Assembly: GCF_014203115.1 (NCBI RefSeq)
Contig: NZ_JACHIJ010000004.1
Location: forward strand, 62,001 to 126,000
From: Afipia massiliensis
Lineage (GTDB): Bacteria; Pseudomonadota; Alphaproteobacteria; Rhizobiales; Xanthobacteraceae
DNA length: 64,000 nt
Direction of reading: 5' to 3'
The position numbers were made by a program, and so were the translations under genes. Numbering within the stretch: the stretch's first letter is position 1; every line of letters begins with the position of its first letter. The notes under the pieces are model-generated. The model was not told the origin of the DNA and did no database searches. It was given only the letters and a program-made list of their open reading frames with translations. Positions 8,899 through 18,217 of this stretch are shown here, one piece after another.

Positions 8899-10341
8899 TT
8901 ACATTTGATTTTTGTTTCGGCAGTCAATGGGAAACACCTTTTCCGTGTTGAGCAGCCATTTTGAATCGAACGCTGCACGCACGCGTATTTGTTGGGTAAG
9001 ATCGATCTCACTGAATTGGTGACGCATTAAATCGCGCTTCTCAAGACCGACGCCGTGTTCGCCGGTGAGACAACCACCGACTTCAACGCAAAGCTTGAGG
9101 ATATCGTTGCCCGCGGCCTCTGCTTTCGACTGCTCCGCCGGATCGTTCGCGTTATAGAGAATGAGAGGATGCATGTTTCCATCGCCGGCATGGAAGACAT
9201 TGGCTACACGCAATCCATAGCGCTTCACGATCTCGGTGATCTGTGCGAGCACGTAGGATAACTTGCCCGTCGGCACGGTTCCGTCCATGCACAAGTAGTC
9301 CGCAACGCGCCCAGTCGCACCAAACGCTGACTTCCGCCCCTTCCAGATCGCCGCGGTTTCAATCGCGGATTTGCTCTCCCGTATCGTCTGCACGCCATTG
9401 GCTCGCGCAATGGAAATAATACGGTCAAGCGTCGCGTCCATTTCTGCTTTCGAGCCCTCCACTTCGATGATCAGAAGAGCTTCCGCGTCGAGAGGATACC
9501 CGGTCTTGGAAAAAGCCTCGCATATCTCGATCGCAGCTCTGTCCATGTATTCGATTGCAACCGGAATGATTCCGGCGGCGATAATTTCTGCAACTGTGTT
9601 GGCGGCTCCCTCGCATGAGGGGAATCCAAACAGAACGGGACGTGCGGCTTCGGCCGATCTCAGTATCCGGACGGTAGCCTCGGTCACGATCCCGAGTTGA
9701 CCTTCAGACCCCACCACAACACCCAGTAGATCCAGGCCACCGCTATCGAGACCATTTCCACCTAGATCGATGATCGTTCCATCGATCAGAACCATTCTGA
9801 CGCTGAGAAGATTGTTTGTCGTAACGCCGTATTTCAGGCAATGCGCACCGCCCGAGTTATTGGCGATATTGCCGCCAATGGTACAAGCAAGCTGGGATGA
9901 CGGGTCTGGCGCGTAGAAAAAGCCTCTGTCCGCCACTGCGGACGTTATGCTTAGGTTGGTAACGCCCGCTTCGACCCGAATAAAGCGATCATCGTAGTTG
10001 ATCTCGAGCACGCGGCTCATTCTTGAGAGCCCAAGCACGATCGCGTCCTCCGTCGGAATAGCCCCTCCCGCAAGGGAGGTGCCTGCACCGCGTGGCACGA
10101 CCTTCACGTCATTGTCGTGGCAAAACTTGAGAACGGAGCGTACTTCATCCGTCGAGATCGGCAATACAACGGCTAGTGGCATCTTACGATAGGCCGCGAG
10201 CGCGTCGGTCTCATACGCCCTACATTCATCTCTATCCGTGATAAGGCCATCGGACGAAACCAAACTTGCCAAACGCTCGACGATTTCATCGCGACGTTTG
10301 AGAACTGTTTTGTCTGGTTCAGAAAATGCGATAGCACTCAT
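8899..10341 (-). CDS. glcD: Glycolate oxidase FAD-linked subunit GlcD
   Basis: This is the catalytic flavin subunit of glycolate oxidase (480 residues from the ATG at 10341, which has AGAGG five bases upstream; a GTG two codons earlier is less likely). The FAD_binding_4 domain shows VVPRGAGTSLAGGAIP near 90 and IGGNIANNSGGAHCLKYG near 155. The FAD-oxidase C-terminal domain has VFHAGDGNMHPLI near 390 and GCLTGEHGVGLEKRD near 430, matching the family's metal/substrate motifs. It leads the glcDEF operon. No FadR-type operator was found directly upstream, so it may be read through from the promoter at 13060-13104 or from an unseen one. Confidence 0.94.
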   Translation of the reverse strand: MSAIAFSEPDKTVLKRRDEIVERLASLVSSDGLITDRDECRAYETDALAAYRKMPLAVVLPISTDEVRSVLKFCHDNDVKVVPRGAGTSLAGGAIPTEDAIVLGLSRMSRVLEINYDDRFIRVEAGVTNLSITSAVADRGFFYAPDPSSQLACTIGGNIANNSGGAHCLKYGVTTNNLLSVRMVLIDGTIIDLGGNGLDSGGLDLLGVVVGSEGQLGIVTEATVRILRSAEAARPVLFGFPSCEGAANTVAEIIAAGIIPVAIEYMDRAAIEICEAFSKTGYPLDAEALLIIEVEGSKAEMDATLDRIISIARANGVQTIRESKSAIETAAIWKGRKSAFGATGRVADYLCMDGTVPTGKLSYVLAQITEIVKRYGLRVANVFHAGDGNMHPLILYNANDPAEQSKAEAAGNDILKLCVEVGGCLTGEHGVGLEKRDLMRHQFSEIDLTQQIRVRAAFDSKWLLNTEKVFPIDCRNKNQM

Positions 10342-10615
10342 AAACACCTCTTACATCGCGACATTTCCGATGAGGCTTCAATCTTCAGCGTGGGAAACGT
10401 TGGCCTCGCCTAAGGTAACGTTCATGATCTTAGCGGTCCGCCGCGTTCGTTAGGCAGGTGCCATCCACAGCAATGACAGCAAGCCTCTCTTGAAACTTAG
10501 GTTTTGGCACATCGAGGTAGCCGAATTCGCCGAGGATGATGAAATCCAATCCGCACGCTGCCTTGGCGACCAACGACCAAGCCATTGCGAGCGAGCGCAA
10601 GGGTGCAACGGGCGA

Positions 10616-10942
10616 CTATTTCACAGAAGAGAACGCCGTGGGCTGCAGGAACTGATTGACGATGTTGTCGACGATCTGACCGTCCTTCTCACTCTCGGCT
10701 CGAGCTGAGGCCCATACGGGATCGGTGGCGAAAGCCGTCCACTTCTTCTCACGTTCAGCCATCGAACCCCATGCCAGGAAATAGGTCAGTTCTTGATTCG
10801 ATGTTCCGACTAGCGTGGTAAAAAACCCCGCCGGCCTGATGCCATGCTTCTCCCACAGCTTAAGCGTAGTGGTCTCGAAACGCTTGAGCAACTCAGGCAA
10901 ACGCCCTGGTACACAGCGATAGACGCGCATCTCGTAAATCAA
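10616..10942 (-). CDS. NIPSNAP family protein
   Basis: This small protein (108 residues) matches the NIPSNAP/EthD-like ferredoxin-like alpha+beta fold, with the typical opening MIYEMRVYRCVPGRLPELL and the central LTYFLAWGSMAEREKKWTAF segment. Only a TTG start gives the full family N-terminus; it has AGGAG seven bases upstream, which decides the start. NIPSNAP members have no agreed enzyme function but are common in catabolic operons. It follows oxidase copy 2 and the glutathione transferase remnant on the same strand and precedes glcD. Confidence 0.85.
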   Translation of the reverse strand: MIYEMRVYRCVPGRLPELLKRFETTTLKLWEKHGIRPAGFFTTLVGTSNQELTYFLAWGSMAEREKKWTAFATDPVWASARAESEKDGQIVDNIVNQFLQPTAFSSVK

Positions 10943-10969
10943 GCGAATGCTCCTCTTTCTTCAGTATCG

Positions 10970-11276
10970 TTATGATCGATCTGTTCCGACCTCAATCGTC
11001 ATCGTCCTGCCTCCAGGAAGCAGCTTGCCGGTCTTTTCCGCAAGGTAGTGAAGGATCGCCCCCGTTTCAAAAATCGGAAACCCTCGTCTTACAGGTCCAT
11101 CATGATCGATGATGGCTGGTATCCTATTGTTCGGGCTGATTTTCGGAAATTCCGGACGAAATTGATCGTCCTTAGTGATGTCAATCAGCAGAACACAATA
11201 ATGCAGGCCGAGTTCGGCCAGCATTATCGTGACCTTGTATCCATTCGGCGTGGTCCAGAAGTCAAAGATCGATTAT
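10970..11276 (-). pseudogene. Truncated glutathione S-transferase copy
   Basis: The first 80 or so codons match the glutathione transferase at 3658-4341 closely (MLAELGLHY, ISPNNRIPAIIDHDGP, FPIFETGAIL). The ATG has become ATA at 11276-11274, a TGA and a one-base change disrupt codons 5-6, and the match stops near residue 80 where the frame reads unrelated residues. It is therefore a dead relic of a duplicated glutathione transferase-oxidase pair. Confidence 0.85.
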
Positions 11277-11320
11277 AGCGGCAACTTCATTTGATTGATC
11301 CGAATGACATGACAGGTAGA

Positions 11321-12955
11321 TTACGACGCCGGTCTGTCGAAAAGAATGCCAGGGTTGAGCACCCAGTTCGGATCGACCTCCCGCTTGCTCGCCTTCATCA
11401 TGCGGATGAAGCCCGGATCGATTTCCTTGTCGTACCAAGGCCGGAAGCTGCGTCCGACGGCATGATGGTGCGTGATGGTGGCACCAAGCTCCAGCAGGGC
11501 GTCCGAAGCGACCTTGTTCAGCGCCGCATAATGTTCGAGGTTCTTCTCATGGGAAGACGGAGCCATAATTGAGTAATACGGCGCGGGTCCATCTGGATAA
11601 AGGAACGAGAAGCGCCGGCAAACAATGCCCCCGCCACAGATTCTTTTCTGAGCTTCAGCCACTCGACGCATAATCTCGGTATCGAGCGATTCGAACTTGT
11701 CCCAAGTATAGGCCGTCTCGAAGGTGAAGCTGACGATACCCATCGCCGCACGCACATGCATGAGATACGGAAGATATCGGAACTGATTGCGCCAACTCCC
11801 CTGCGCACCCGAGCGACTGGTTTCGAGGGCCTCGCCACCGGATCCGGCCTTTTGCTTCACCGTGCCACCAAAGTCTCGGCAAATCTCTAGAGACCGTTCC
11901 AACCACGCATCGACCGGATGATCCGCCGACTCATAACCGATCAAGAGCATAGACTCGGTGCCATCGCCAGCTCCATAGAAGAAAGCATCCTTCTCATCCA
12001 GGTACCTGCAGTTTGCAGGATAGAGACCTGCCTGGGTGATCTGGCGAACGGCCTTTGCCCCCTCGTAAAAGGTCTTGAAGGAGACAGAAGCATTGGCACG
12101 AAAGACCACCCGACCCTGCAGACGCATCCACGCCTCTGTGATGATACCGAGGGTTCCTTCCGAACCAATAAAGGCGCGGTCAGGATTCGGGCCGGCGCCG
12201 GATCCCGGCAAACGGCGGTTCTCAATGGTGCCGGTCGGCGTCACAACGCGCAGACTTTCCACCATATCGTCGATGTGCGTCAGGTGGGTCGCATAATGCC
12301 CGGAGGAGCGCGTGGCGATCCAACCGCCGAGGGTCGAAAACTCCCAAGATTGGGGAATATGGCGTAACGTGAACCCGTGCGGCTTCAACTGCGCCTCAAG
12401 CGACGGACCGAACGTGCCGCCTTGAATGCGAGCGGCGCGTGAAATCGGATCCACCTCAAGCACCTGGTTAAAATTCTCAAGGTCAATCGTCACGATTCCT
12501 TTGTAGCGACCGTCATCCGGCGGATTGATACCGCCTGTGACACTCGATCCGCCACCGAAAGGCACGGCCGCGTACCCATTTTCGCCGCACCAGTCGAGAA
12601 CGGCCGCAATATCCTTTTCGTCGCGAGGATACGCCACGATGTCCGGCGGATTCGGATACTTGCGCTTGTAGATCATTGCCAGGTCGCGGAAGCTCTTGCC
12701 GTACGTGTGAGCAACGCGATCCCATTTTTCGGTTGTGCAAAAACTCGCCAAAGAGGCGGGTGGCTGAATCCGCGGAGCACGAAGCTCAATTTCGTCAAGA
12801 GTCGGATCTGTGAGAATCGTGAAGTCGGTCATCCCGAGGCGCTTCGCAACCCGCTCGTGCATCGAATCGACTTCAGACTGCGGGATATCCTGGCCTTCGT
12901 AGCCCCAGCTCCAGAACTTCCTGCGCCCCTTTGGCGCGCTTATCGGTGCATTCAT
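11321..12955 (-). CDS. FAD-linked oxidase, alkylglycerone-phosphate synthase-like (copy 2)
   Basis: This 544-residue flavoprotein is a paralogue of the oxidase at 4385-6022, with well over nine residues in ten identical by eye. The ATG at 12955 follows AAGGAG with a seven-base spacer. It retains the FAD_binding_4 domain, the GSGAGPNPDRAFIGSEG segment and the ITHHHAVGRS motif (Ser to Ala relative to copy 1). No inactivating change is visible. DNA identity to copy 1 is patchy: near-perfect around 12060-12250 but poor around 11455-11550, which suggests gene conversion. The same kind of promoter and operator precedes it (13060-13104). Substrate unknown; both copies probably act in the same pathway, perhaps with different specificity. 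Confidence 0.85.
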   Translation of the reverse strand: MNAPISAPKGRRKFWSWGYEGQDIPQSEVDSMHERVAKRLGMTDFTILTDPTLDEIELRAPRIQPPASLASFCTTEKWDRVAHTYGKSFRDLAMIYKRKYPNPPDIVAYPRDEKDIAAVLDWCGENGYAAVPFGGGSSVTGGINPPDDGRYKGIVTIDLENFNQVLEVDPISRAARIQGGTFGPSLEAQLKPHGFTLRHIPQSWEFSTLGGWIATRSSGHYATHLTHIDDMVESLRVVTPTGTIENRRLPGSGAGPNPDRAFIGSEGTLGIITEAWMRLQGRVVFRANASVSFKTFYEGAKAVRQITQAGLYPANCRYLDEKDAFFYGAGDGTESMLLIGYESADHPVDAWLERSLEICRDFGGTVKQKAGSGGEALETSRSGAQGSWRNQFRYLPYLMHVRAAMGIVSFTFETAYTWDKFESLDTEIMRRVAEAQKRICGGGIVCRRFSFLYPDGPAPYYSIMAPSSHEKNLEHYAALNKVASDALLELGATITHHHAVGRSFRPWYDKEIDPGFIRMMKASKREVDPNWVLNPGILFDRPAS

Positions 12956-13059
12956 TGCTTCGCTCCTTGCTTCTCGCTCGTGTTAAACTAGAAAGCCACC
13001 CGAACTGATTCATCTTCCCGACACTCGGGAAAGAAACCTACGGTAGCCTACCGATCCTT

Positions 13060-13104
13060 CCAAATTGGTCTTACCAAAAAGACCCAAACGATGCTTTTTG
13101 TCAA
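13060..13104 (-). promoter_or_regulatory. Promoter and FadR-type operator upstream of oxidase copy 2
   Basis: The operator CCAAATTGGTCTTACCAA (plus strand, 13060-13077) contains a perfect TTGGT-N3-ACCAA palindrome. On the minus strand a TTGACA -35 box (13104-13099) lies so that the operator covers the -10/start region, about 105 bp upstream of the ATG at 12955. The layout copies that at 6122-6165. Confidence 0.72.
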
Positions 13105-13292
13105 GCGCATACTCAATGGCTGCTCGATTTCATCATCGCCGTAGACCACCATTGCAGTGGCTGGGCCCGCGTTTCGTTGATGCGGACACAGCCAAGCGAG
13201 CCCGCAGATTCAGGCTTCTGAACATCTTCAGAGTTTGATTTCGCGAGGGAATCTCGCGCCTCTTTCGAGGCCAAGCGATTGCCGGCGTGAGG

Positions 13293-14753
13293 CTAACCGT
13301 TCATTTGAGTTATGAACTTGGTGTTCAAGTAGGCCTCCATGGCTTCGATCCCTCCCTCCGAGCCATAACCGGAGTCCTTGATGCCCCCAAACGGCGTTTC
13401 AGGTAGCGCAAGGCCATGATGGTTCACCGACATCATTCCGCTTTCGACTCCCGTGCTGATGGCAGCAATGACGGAAGCCGATTTGGTGTAGGCATAGGCA
13501 GCGAGGCCAAATGGAAGACGATTTGCCTCCGCTATGGCCTCATCCAGATCAGAGAAGGCGCTGATCGGGGCGACGGGGCCGAAGGGCTCTTCGTTCATGA
13601 TGCGCGCGTTCAGCGAGACATCCGTAAGAACTGTCGGCTCGAAGAAGAATCCCTCGTTTCTGATTCTCTTTCCGCCCGCTCTGACGCGTCCGCCGCGCGA
13701 GATAGCGTCGGCGATAAAGGCCTCCATCGCCTCTATGCGGCGATGATTGGCCAGCGGACCCATCTGGCTCGCTGCATCAAGACCGTCGCCAACGACCAGA
13801 TTCTTCGCAGCCGACGTGAAGTGATCGACGAACTCCTCGTAGACGCTTTTGTGCACGATGAAACGCGTGGGCGAGACGCAAACTTGGCCGGCGTTCCTGA
13901 ACTTCGCTGCAGACAGCAGTCTGGCTGACTCCTTCACGTCCGCATCGCCGAACACGAGCGCCGGCGCATGGCCTCCCAATTCCATCGTCACACGCTTCAT
14001 ATGGCTTCCCGCCAGAGCGGCAAGCTGCTTGCCGACCTGGGTCGAGCCGGTGAAGGAAATCTTGCGAATGAGCGGGTGAGCGATCAGATAGGAAGATACC
14101 TCAGCGGGCACGCCGAAAACCAGATTGAGCACGCCGGGTGGCAGACCGGCATCGGCGTAGGCCTGCACCAGAGCAGCGCAACTGGCCGGTGTCTCCTCTG
14201 GCCCCTTGAGAATCACGGAGCAACCAGCCGCGATTGCAGCAGAGATCTTGCGGACGGCCTGATTGATCGGAAAATTCCACGGCGTGAACGCCGCCACCGG
14301 CCCGACCGGCTCCTTGATCACGAATTGCTGCACCCCCTCAGAACGCGAAGGAATAGCGCGGCCGTAGGATCGACGAGCTTCCTCGGCAAACCAGTCGATG
14401 ATGTCCGCGCCGAGCAGCACCTCCAGCTTCGCTTCCGCCAGGGGCTTTCCCTGCTCGAGCGTAAGAATGCGAGCGATTTCACCGGACCGCTCGCGCAGCT
14501 TTTCGGCAGCCGACCGCATGAGCTTGTAGCGGTCGAACGCCGACGTCTTGCGCCATATACTGAAGCCGCGTGATGCGGCATCCAACGCGCGATCAAGGTC
14601 GTCAATAGAAGCGTGCGGAACACACCCAATCGCAAGCCCGGTCGCTGGATTCAGCACGGCCCCAGTTTTGCCTTGCGACCCGTCGCACCAGGCCCCGTCG
14701 ATGAACATTTTGACGTCCGGATAGGTCCGTTCCTGCTTCATGGCGATGTCCAT
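13293..14753 (-). CDS. NAD(P)-dependent aldehyde dehydrogenase, succinate-semialdehyde dehydrogenase type
   Basis: This 486-residue aldehyde dehydrogenase oxidises an aldehyde to the acid. It shows FTPWNFPINQAVRKI near 160, the FTGSTQVGKQLA cofactor-binding segment near 235, the general base Glu in VTMELGGHAP near 255, and the catalytic Cys in RNAGQVCVSPTRF near 290. Overall it resembles GabD-type succinate/glutarate semialdehyde dehydrogenases, but such assignments are weak for substrate. It starts 34 bp after the stop of the acyl-CoA synthetase gene on the same strand, so the two form an operon: the aldehyde would be oxidised and the acid then activated. It may act after the GMC dehydrogenase at 26024-27655. 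Confidence 0.9.
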   Translation of the reverse strand: MDIAMKQERTYPDVKMFIDGAWCDGSQGKTGAVLNPATGLAIGCVPHASIDDLDRALDAASRGFSIWRKTSAFDRYKLMRSAAEKLRERSGEIARILTLEQGKPLAEAKLEVLLGADIIDWFAEEARRSYGRAIPSRSEGVQQFVIKEPVGPVAAFTPWNFPINQAVRKISAAIAAGCSVILKGPEETPASCAALVQAYADAGLPPGVLNLVFGVPAEVSSYLIAHPLIRKISFTGSTQVGKQLAALAGSHMKRVTMELGGHAPALVFGDADVKESARLLSAAKFRNAGQVCVSPTRFIVHKSVYEEFVDHFTSAAKNLVVGDGLDAASQMGPLANHRRIEAMEAFIADAISRGGRVRAGGKRIRNEGFFFEPTVLTDVSLNARIMNEEPFGPVAPISAFSDLDEAIAEANRLPFGLAAYAYTKSASVIAAISTGVESGMMSVNHHGLALPETPFGGIKDSGYGSEGGIEAMEAYLNTKFITQMNG

Positions 14754-14787
14754 TGGCCTTCGATGGGGATTAAACGATTTGGAATGA

Positions 14788-16329
14788 CTAGACCGAAAGC
14801 GCCGACGCTTCAGCGTACTTCTTCAAATCATGCTTTCTGATCTTGCCGTTTGGCGCGACCGGCAGCTGCTGCATCACGATGATCTGCTGAGGCTTCTTGT
14901 ATCTGGCCAACTGTCCCTCGATGAACGTGAACAGGTCGTTGGTCTCGACGGAACCTCCAGGAACCGGCTGCACAAAGGCTATGATCTCCTCATTGCCCTC
15001 AACCGATCGTCCAACGACGGCAGAGTTGAGAACCGTCGGATGCGTGTTGAGAACCGCTTCGATCTCAGGCGGGTACACATTGAACCCCGAGCGAATGATC
15101 AATTCCTTTGATCGGCCTTGGACGATCAATTCGCCGCTCGTATTGCGGCTGACAATATCGCCGGTCTTCAAATAGCCCTGCTCATCGATAACCTCTGCGG
15201 TAAGCTCCGGCTGGCCATAATAGCCAAGCATGACATTTGGTCCTCGCACGAGAAGTTCTCCCGGCAAACCCTCTTCAACCTCATGACCGTCCGCTCCGAC
15301 AATCTTGATCTCGACTCCTGGGATGGGGGGACCAATGTTGACTTCGTCTCTGCCCATTGCGTACTGCGTCCGGCTGATCGTGGGCGACGTTTCGGTGAGA
15401 CCATAACCATTGTGGAGAACCACCCCGAACACACGTTCGACGTTCTGGCGCAATGAAAGGTCCAGCGGAGCGGTACCACTATAAACATATCGGAGCCTGT
15501 TCGGTGTGAGCTGAAGGCCAGCTTGATCGACGTGAGCGACGATACGCGACAGCAACGCTGGTACGGTGGCAAAAATCGTAAGCGCCCCGTCGGCGATGGC
15601 ATCGATCGCCTGCGCAAGTGCGAATCTTGGCATGATTCTCAGATGCGCACCCGCAAAAAGCATGCCCTGCAAGAGCGTAAGCCCATACGAATGGGAAATC
15701 GGCATCACGCACAGCGAGACGTCGTCCGAACGAATTGTATCGGTTCTTTTGCCGCGGCACGCGACAAACGCAAGGCTGCGATGACTAAGCATCACTCCTT
15801 TTGGGCGCCCGGTGGTGCCCGTCTTATAGATAACAACGGCAACCTGCCGTGAGGAATCCCGATGAACCCTTTCCGCGACAGAATCTGCATCAAGCCTTCC
15901 GATTTTCATCTCACCTATCCCGATGAACGACTCGATATCGGCACGCCGGCGACATGCATGAGCATCTGCCTCAGGTGAAATAGCATGAGTATAGAACACA
16001 CGCCGCGGTTGGCAGTCGTTCTCGATCAAGTCCAACTCATGCTGACTGAGCCGCGCGTTTGTGACGACCGCCCATGCGTCGATTCGACTCAACGCATACA
16101 GCAATACGATTGCCGCGATTGAATTTTCACACACGATCATGACTCGATCGCCCGGACGAATACCGAGCCGGCTCATTTCAATGGCAACAAGCTCGACCGT
16201 GTCGATCAGACGGCGATAAGACCATACGACACCATGTTCGTCGGTAAACGCAACGCGAGAAACGTCCCCCCTTGCACCCTCATCAAGTATCTCGTGAATG
16301 CGGGGCGGCAGGTTTGATATCAAATCCAT
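14788..16329 (-). CDS. Acyl-CoA synthetase (AMP-forming, class I adenylate-forming)
   Basis: This enzyme activates a carboxylic acid to its CoA thioester through an acyl-AMP. The ATP loop reads YKTGTTGRPKG near 170, slightly unlike the usual S-G-T-T-G but functional in form. NGYGLTETSP lies near 310, LKTGDI near 400, and the C-terminal lysine segment APNGKIRKHDL ends the protein. The ATG at 16329 gives about 513 residues, normal for the family; TTG codons at 16368-16371 allow 14 more. It heads an operon with the aldehyde dehydrogenase. A FadR-type operator lies 116 bp upstream. The acid substrate is unknown; medium-chain or ether carboxylates are possible. Confidence 0.88.
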   Translation of the reverse strand: MDLISNLPPRIHEILDEGARGDVSRVAFTDEHGVVWSYRRLIDTVELVAIEMSRLGIRPGDRVMIVCENSIAAIVLLYALSRIDAWAVVTNARLSQHELDLIENDCQPRRVFYTHAISPEADAHACRRRADIESFIGIGEMKIGRLDADSVAERVHRDSSRQVAVVIYKTGTTGRPKGVMLSHRSLAFVACRGKRTDTIRSDDVSLCVMPISHSYGLTLLQGMLFAGAHLRIMPRFALAQAIDAIADGALTIFATVPALLSRIVAHVDQAGLQLTPNRLRYVYSGTAPLDLSLRQNVERVFGVVLHNGYGLTETSPTISRTQYAMGRDEVNIGPPIPGVEIKIVGADGHEVEEGLPGELLVRGPNVMLGYYGQPELTAEVIDEQGYLKTGDIVSRNTSGELIVQGRSKELIIRSGFNVYPPEIEAVLNTHPTVLNSAVVGRSVEGNEEIIAFVQPVPGGSVETNDLFTFIEGQLARYKKPQQIIVMQQLPVAPNGKIRKHDLKKYAEASALSV

Positions 16330-16444
16330 TTTCGCCGATCCATCTTCCCGGTCAGGGCTGAAACTCAACAACCGGCATCCGCGTCGCGATGAAAATTCGT
16401 CATAGCGGGATGCGCGTTCGCCATCATTGAAATTATTCGCCGTA

Positions 16445-16485
16445 TTGGTAATACCAATTTGGTATATTTAACTAAGTCCTGTCAA
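16445..16485 (-). promoter_or_regulatory. Promoter and FadR-type operator upstream of the acyl-CoA synthetase
   Basis: On the minus strand TTGACA (16485-16480) is followed after 17 bp by CCAAATTGGTATTACCAA (16462-16445). The operator therefore sits where the -10 box should be. Its core is a perfect TTGGT-N3-ACCAA palindrome, extended by one more complementary base on each side. It is the best copy of the shared site. Confidence 0.75.
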
Positions 16486-16564
16486 CCCGTATTTGACAAG
16501 TCCGCGCCGATCCGCAGATTTCTGACGTCCGGTATGTCAGGGCGGAAAGACAGTTCTGAGCTGC

Positions 16565-17950
16565 CTATTCCGCCGCTTGGCGAACGTGACGCTGCGTCGG
16601 CGTGCGCATGGTCACGAGTTCCTCCGCAGAGGTGGGGTGCAGCGCCATGGTGGCGTCGAAATCAGCCTTGGTCGCCTTCATCTTAACAGCGATGGCAACA
16701 GCCTGAACGATCTCGGCGGCTTCCGGCCCGACAATGTGACACCCGATAACGCGATCGGATGTTCCATCCACGATCAGCTTCATCAGGACGCGAGCTCCGC
16801 TACCCGACAGTGTTGCCTTGATCGGCCTGAAATCGGTCTTGTAGATGTCCACGTGAGTGAACCGCGCCCTCGCCTCGGCTTCGGTCAGCCCGACCGTTCC
16901 TACCTGCGGCTGTGAGAACACCGCAGTCGAAATATCGAGATGATCGACGCGTACTGGACGCTTGCCAAACACCGTATCGGCGAAGGCATGTCCTTCGCGG
17001 ATCGCAACCGGCGTGAGATTGATCCGGTTGGTGACGTCGCCCACCGCATAGATGTGCGACACATTGCTTTGTGAGAAGCTGTCGACGGCGATGCCGCCAT
17101 TGGTCGGACCGAGCGCCACGCCGGCCTTCTCGAGCCCGAGACCCTTGACGTTCGGATGACGGCCGATGGCGAACAGCACCTGATCGGCCGCGATGCGCGA
17201 TCCTTCCGACAGATACGCGGTGAAGACCTCGCCGTGCTTCTCGATCTTGCTCACCGTGCAGCCGGTGAGAATGGTGATACCCGCCTTCTCGACCTCTCCG
17301 CGCACATGCGCGCGGACGTCCTCGTCGAACCCCCGCAGAATGTTGTCGCCGCGATAGACCAGCGTCACGTCGGAGCCGAGGCCGGCGAAGATGCAGGCAC
17401 ACTCCAGCGCGATGTAGCCGCCACCCTGGATCACGATGCGTTTCGGGAATGTCGGCAGGTGGAAGACCTCGTTCGACGAGATGACGTGCTCGATGCCCGG
17501 AATGGCCGCGCCGTGGCTCGGCGCGCTTCCGGTGGCGACCAGGATGTATCTCGCCCGCACCGTTTCGCCGGTCGAAAGGCGCAGCGTATACGCATCCTCG
17601 AACACCGCACGAGCCTTGACGACCCGCGCCCCGGCCTTCTCGGCATTGGCCGTATAGGCGGCCTCCAATCGTGCGATTTCCTTATCCTTGTTGGCGACCA
17701 GCACCGGCCAGTCGAACGTCGCGGAGGGGATGCTCCATCCGAAACCCGCAGCGTCGCTGATTTCCTCACGGACGTGCGAGGCGTAGACGAACAGCTTCTT
17801 CGGCACGCAACCGCGGATCACGCAGGTGCCGCCCATGCGATACTCTTCGGCAAGCATAACCTTGGCACCGTAACTGGCCGCGATCCGCGCGGCGCGAACG
17901 CCACCCGAACCGCCGCCGATCACAAACAGATCGACATCAAAATCAGACAT
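16565..17950 (-). CDS. gor: Glutathione-disulfide reductase
   Basis: This 461-residue flavoenzyme reduces oxidised glutathione with NADPH. It has the FAD motif GGGSGGVRAARIAA near 12-25, the redox-active disulfide in GGTCVIRGCVPKK (C-x4-C) near 40-52, a second nucleotide motif GGGYIALECA near 175, the FAD segment IYAVGDVTNRINLTPVAI near 300, and the C-terminal His-Pro pair in MALHPTSAEELV that completes the partner active site. It is a single gene on the minus strand, next to and divergent from the GntR regulator. Its presence beside glutathione transferase genes supports a glutathione-using step in the pathway. It could also be a general housekeeping copy. Confidence 0.92.
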   Translation of the reverse strand: MSDFDVDLFVIGGGSGGVRAARIAASYGAKVMLAEEYRMGGTCVIRGCVPKKLFVYASHVREEISDAAGFGWSIPSATFDWPVLVANKDKEIARLEAAYTANAEKAGARVVKARAVFEDAYTLRLSTGETVRARYILVATGSAPSHGAAIPGIEHVISSNEVFHLPTFPKRIVIQGGGYIALECACIFAGLGSDVTLVYRGDNILRGFDEDVRAHVRGEVEKAGITILTGCTVSKIEKHGEVFTAYLSEGSRIAADQVLFAIGRHPNVKGLGLEKAGVALGPTNGGIAVDSFSQSNVSHIYAVGDVTNRINLTPVAIREGHAFADTVFGKRPVRVDHLDISTAVFSQPQVGTVGLTEAEARARFTHVDIYKTDFRPIKATLSGSGARVLMKLIVDGTSDRVIGCHIVGPEAAEIVQAVAIAVKMKATKADFDATMALHPTSAEELVTMRTPTQRHVRQAAE

Positions 17951-17976
17951 ACCAGTGCGCGCTCTTTTCGGTCGTA

Positions 17977-17993
17977 CCTATTTGGTATACCAA
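17977..17993 (-). promoter_or_regulatory. Variant FadR-type operator between gor and gntR
   Basis: CCTATTTGGTATACCAA contains the palindrome TTGGTATACCAA. It differs from the shared 18-bp site by two bases and by a spacer one base shorter. It lies 27 bp upstream of the gor start in the divergent gor-gntR region, so it could serve gor, the regulator, or both. The shorter spacer makes binding less sure. Confidence 0.5.
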
Positions 17994-18217
17994 TCTTATA
18001 TAACCAGTACGCCGGAATCAAGCGATCGACCGTGCGAAGACGTAATTAGCAGAGCGTTATTATCCTGCGGATCGGGATTCGCGCAAAGTAACTGCAACAT
18101 CATCAACTATCGACTAGAGTGAACATCACTCAGATTGGTGGCTATCTGCAGGCACCCGGGTGCGCGGCGGCTTAGCAGACGGGCTTCCCTGGACGCAGGC
18201 TAGAAAGAGTAAACGCA

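Noticed and set aside
10348-10615. Search for a FadR-type operator before glcD and for genes in this gap
   Set aside because: No TTGGT-N3-ACCAA match was found upstream of glcD, and the stretch between NIPSNAP and glcD has no coding signal.
18130-18145. TTGGTGGCT half-site as a gntR autoregulation operator
   Set aside because: Only one half-site is present and no ACCAA partner at the right distance.
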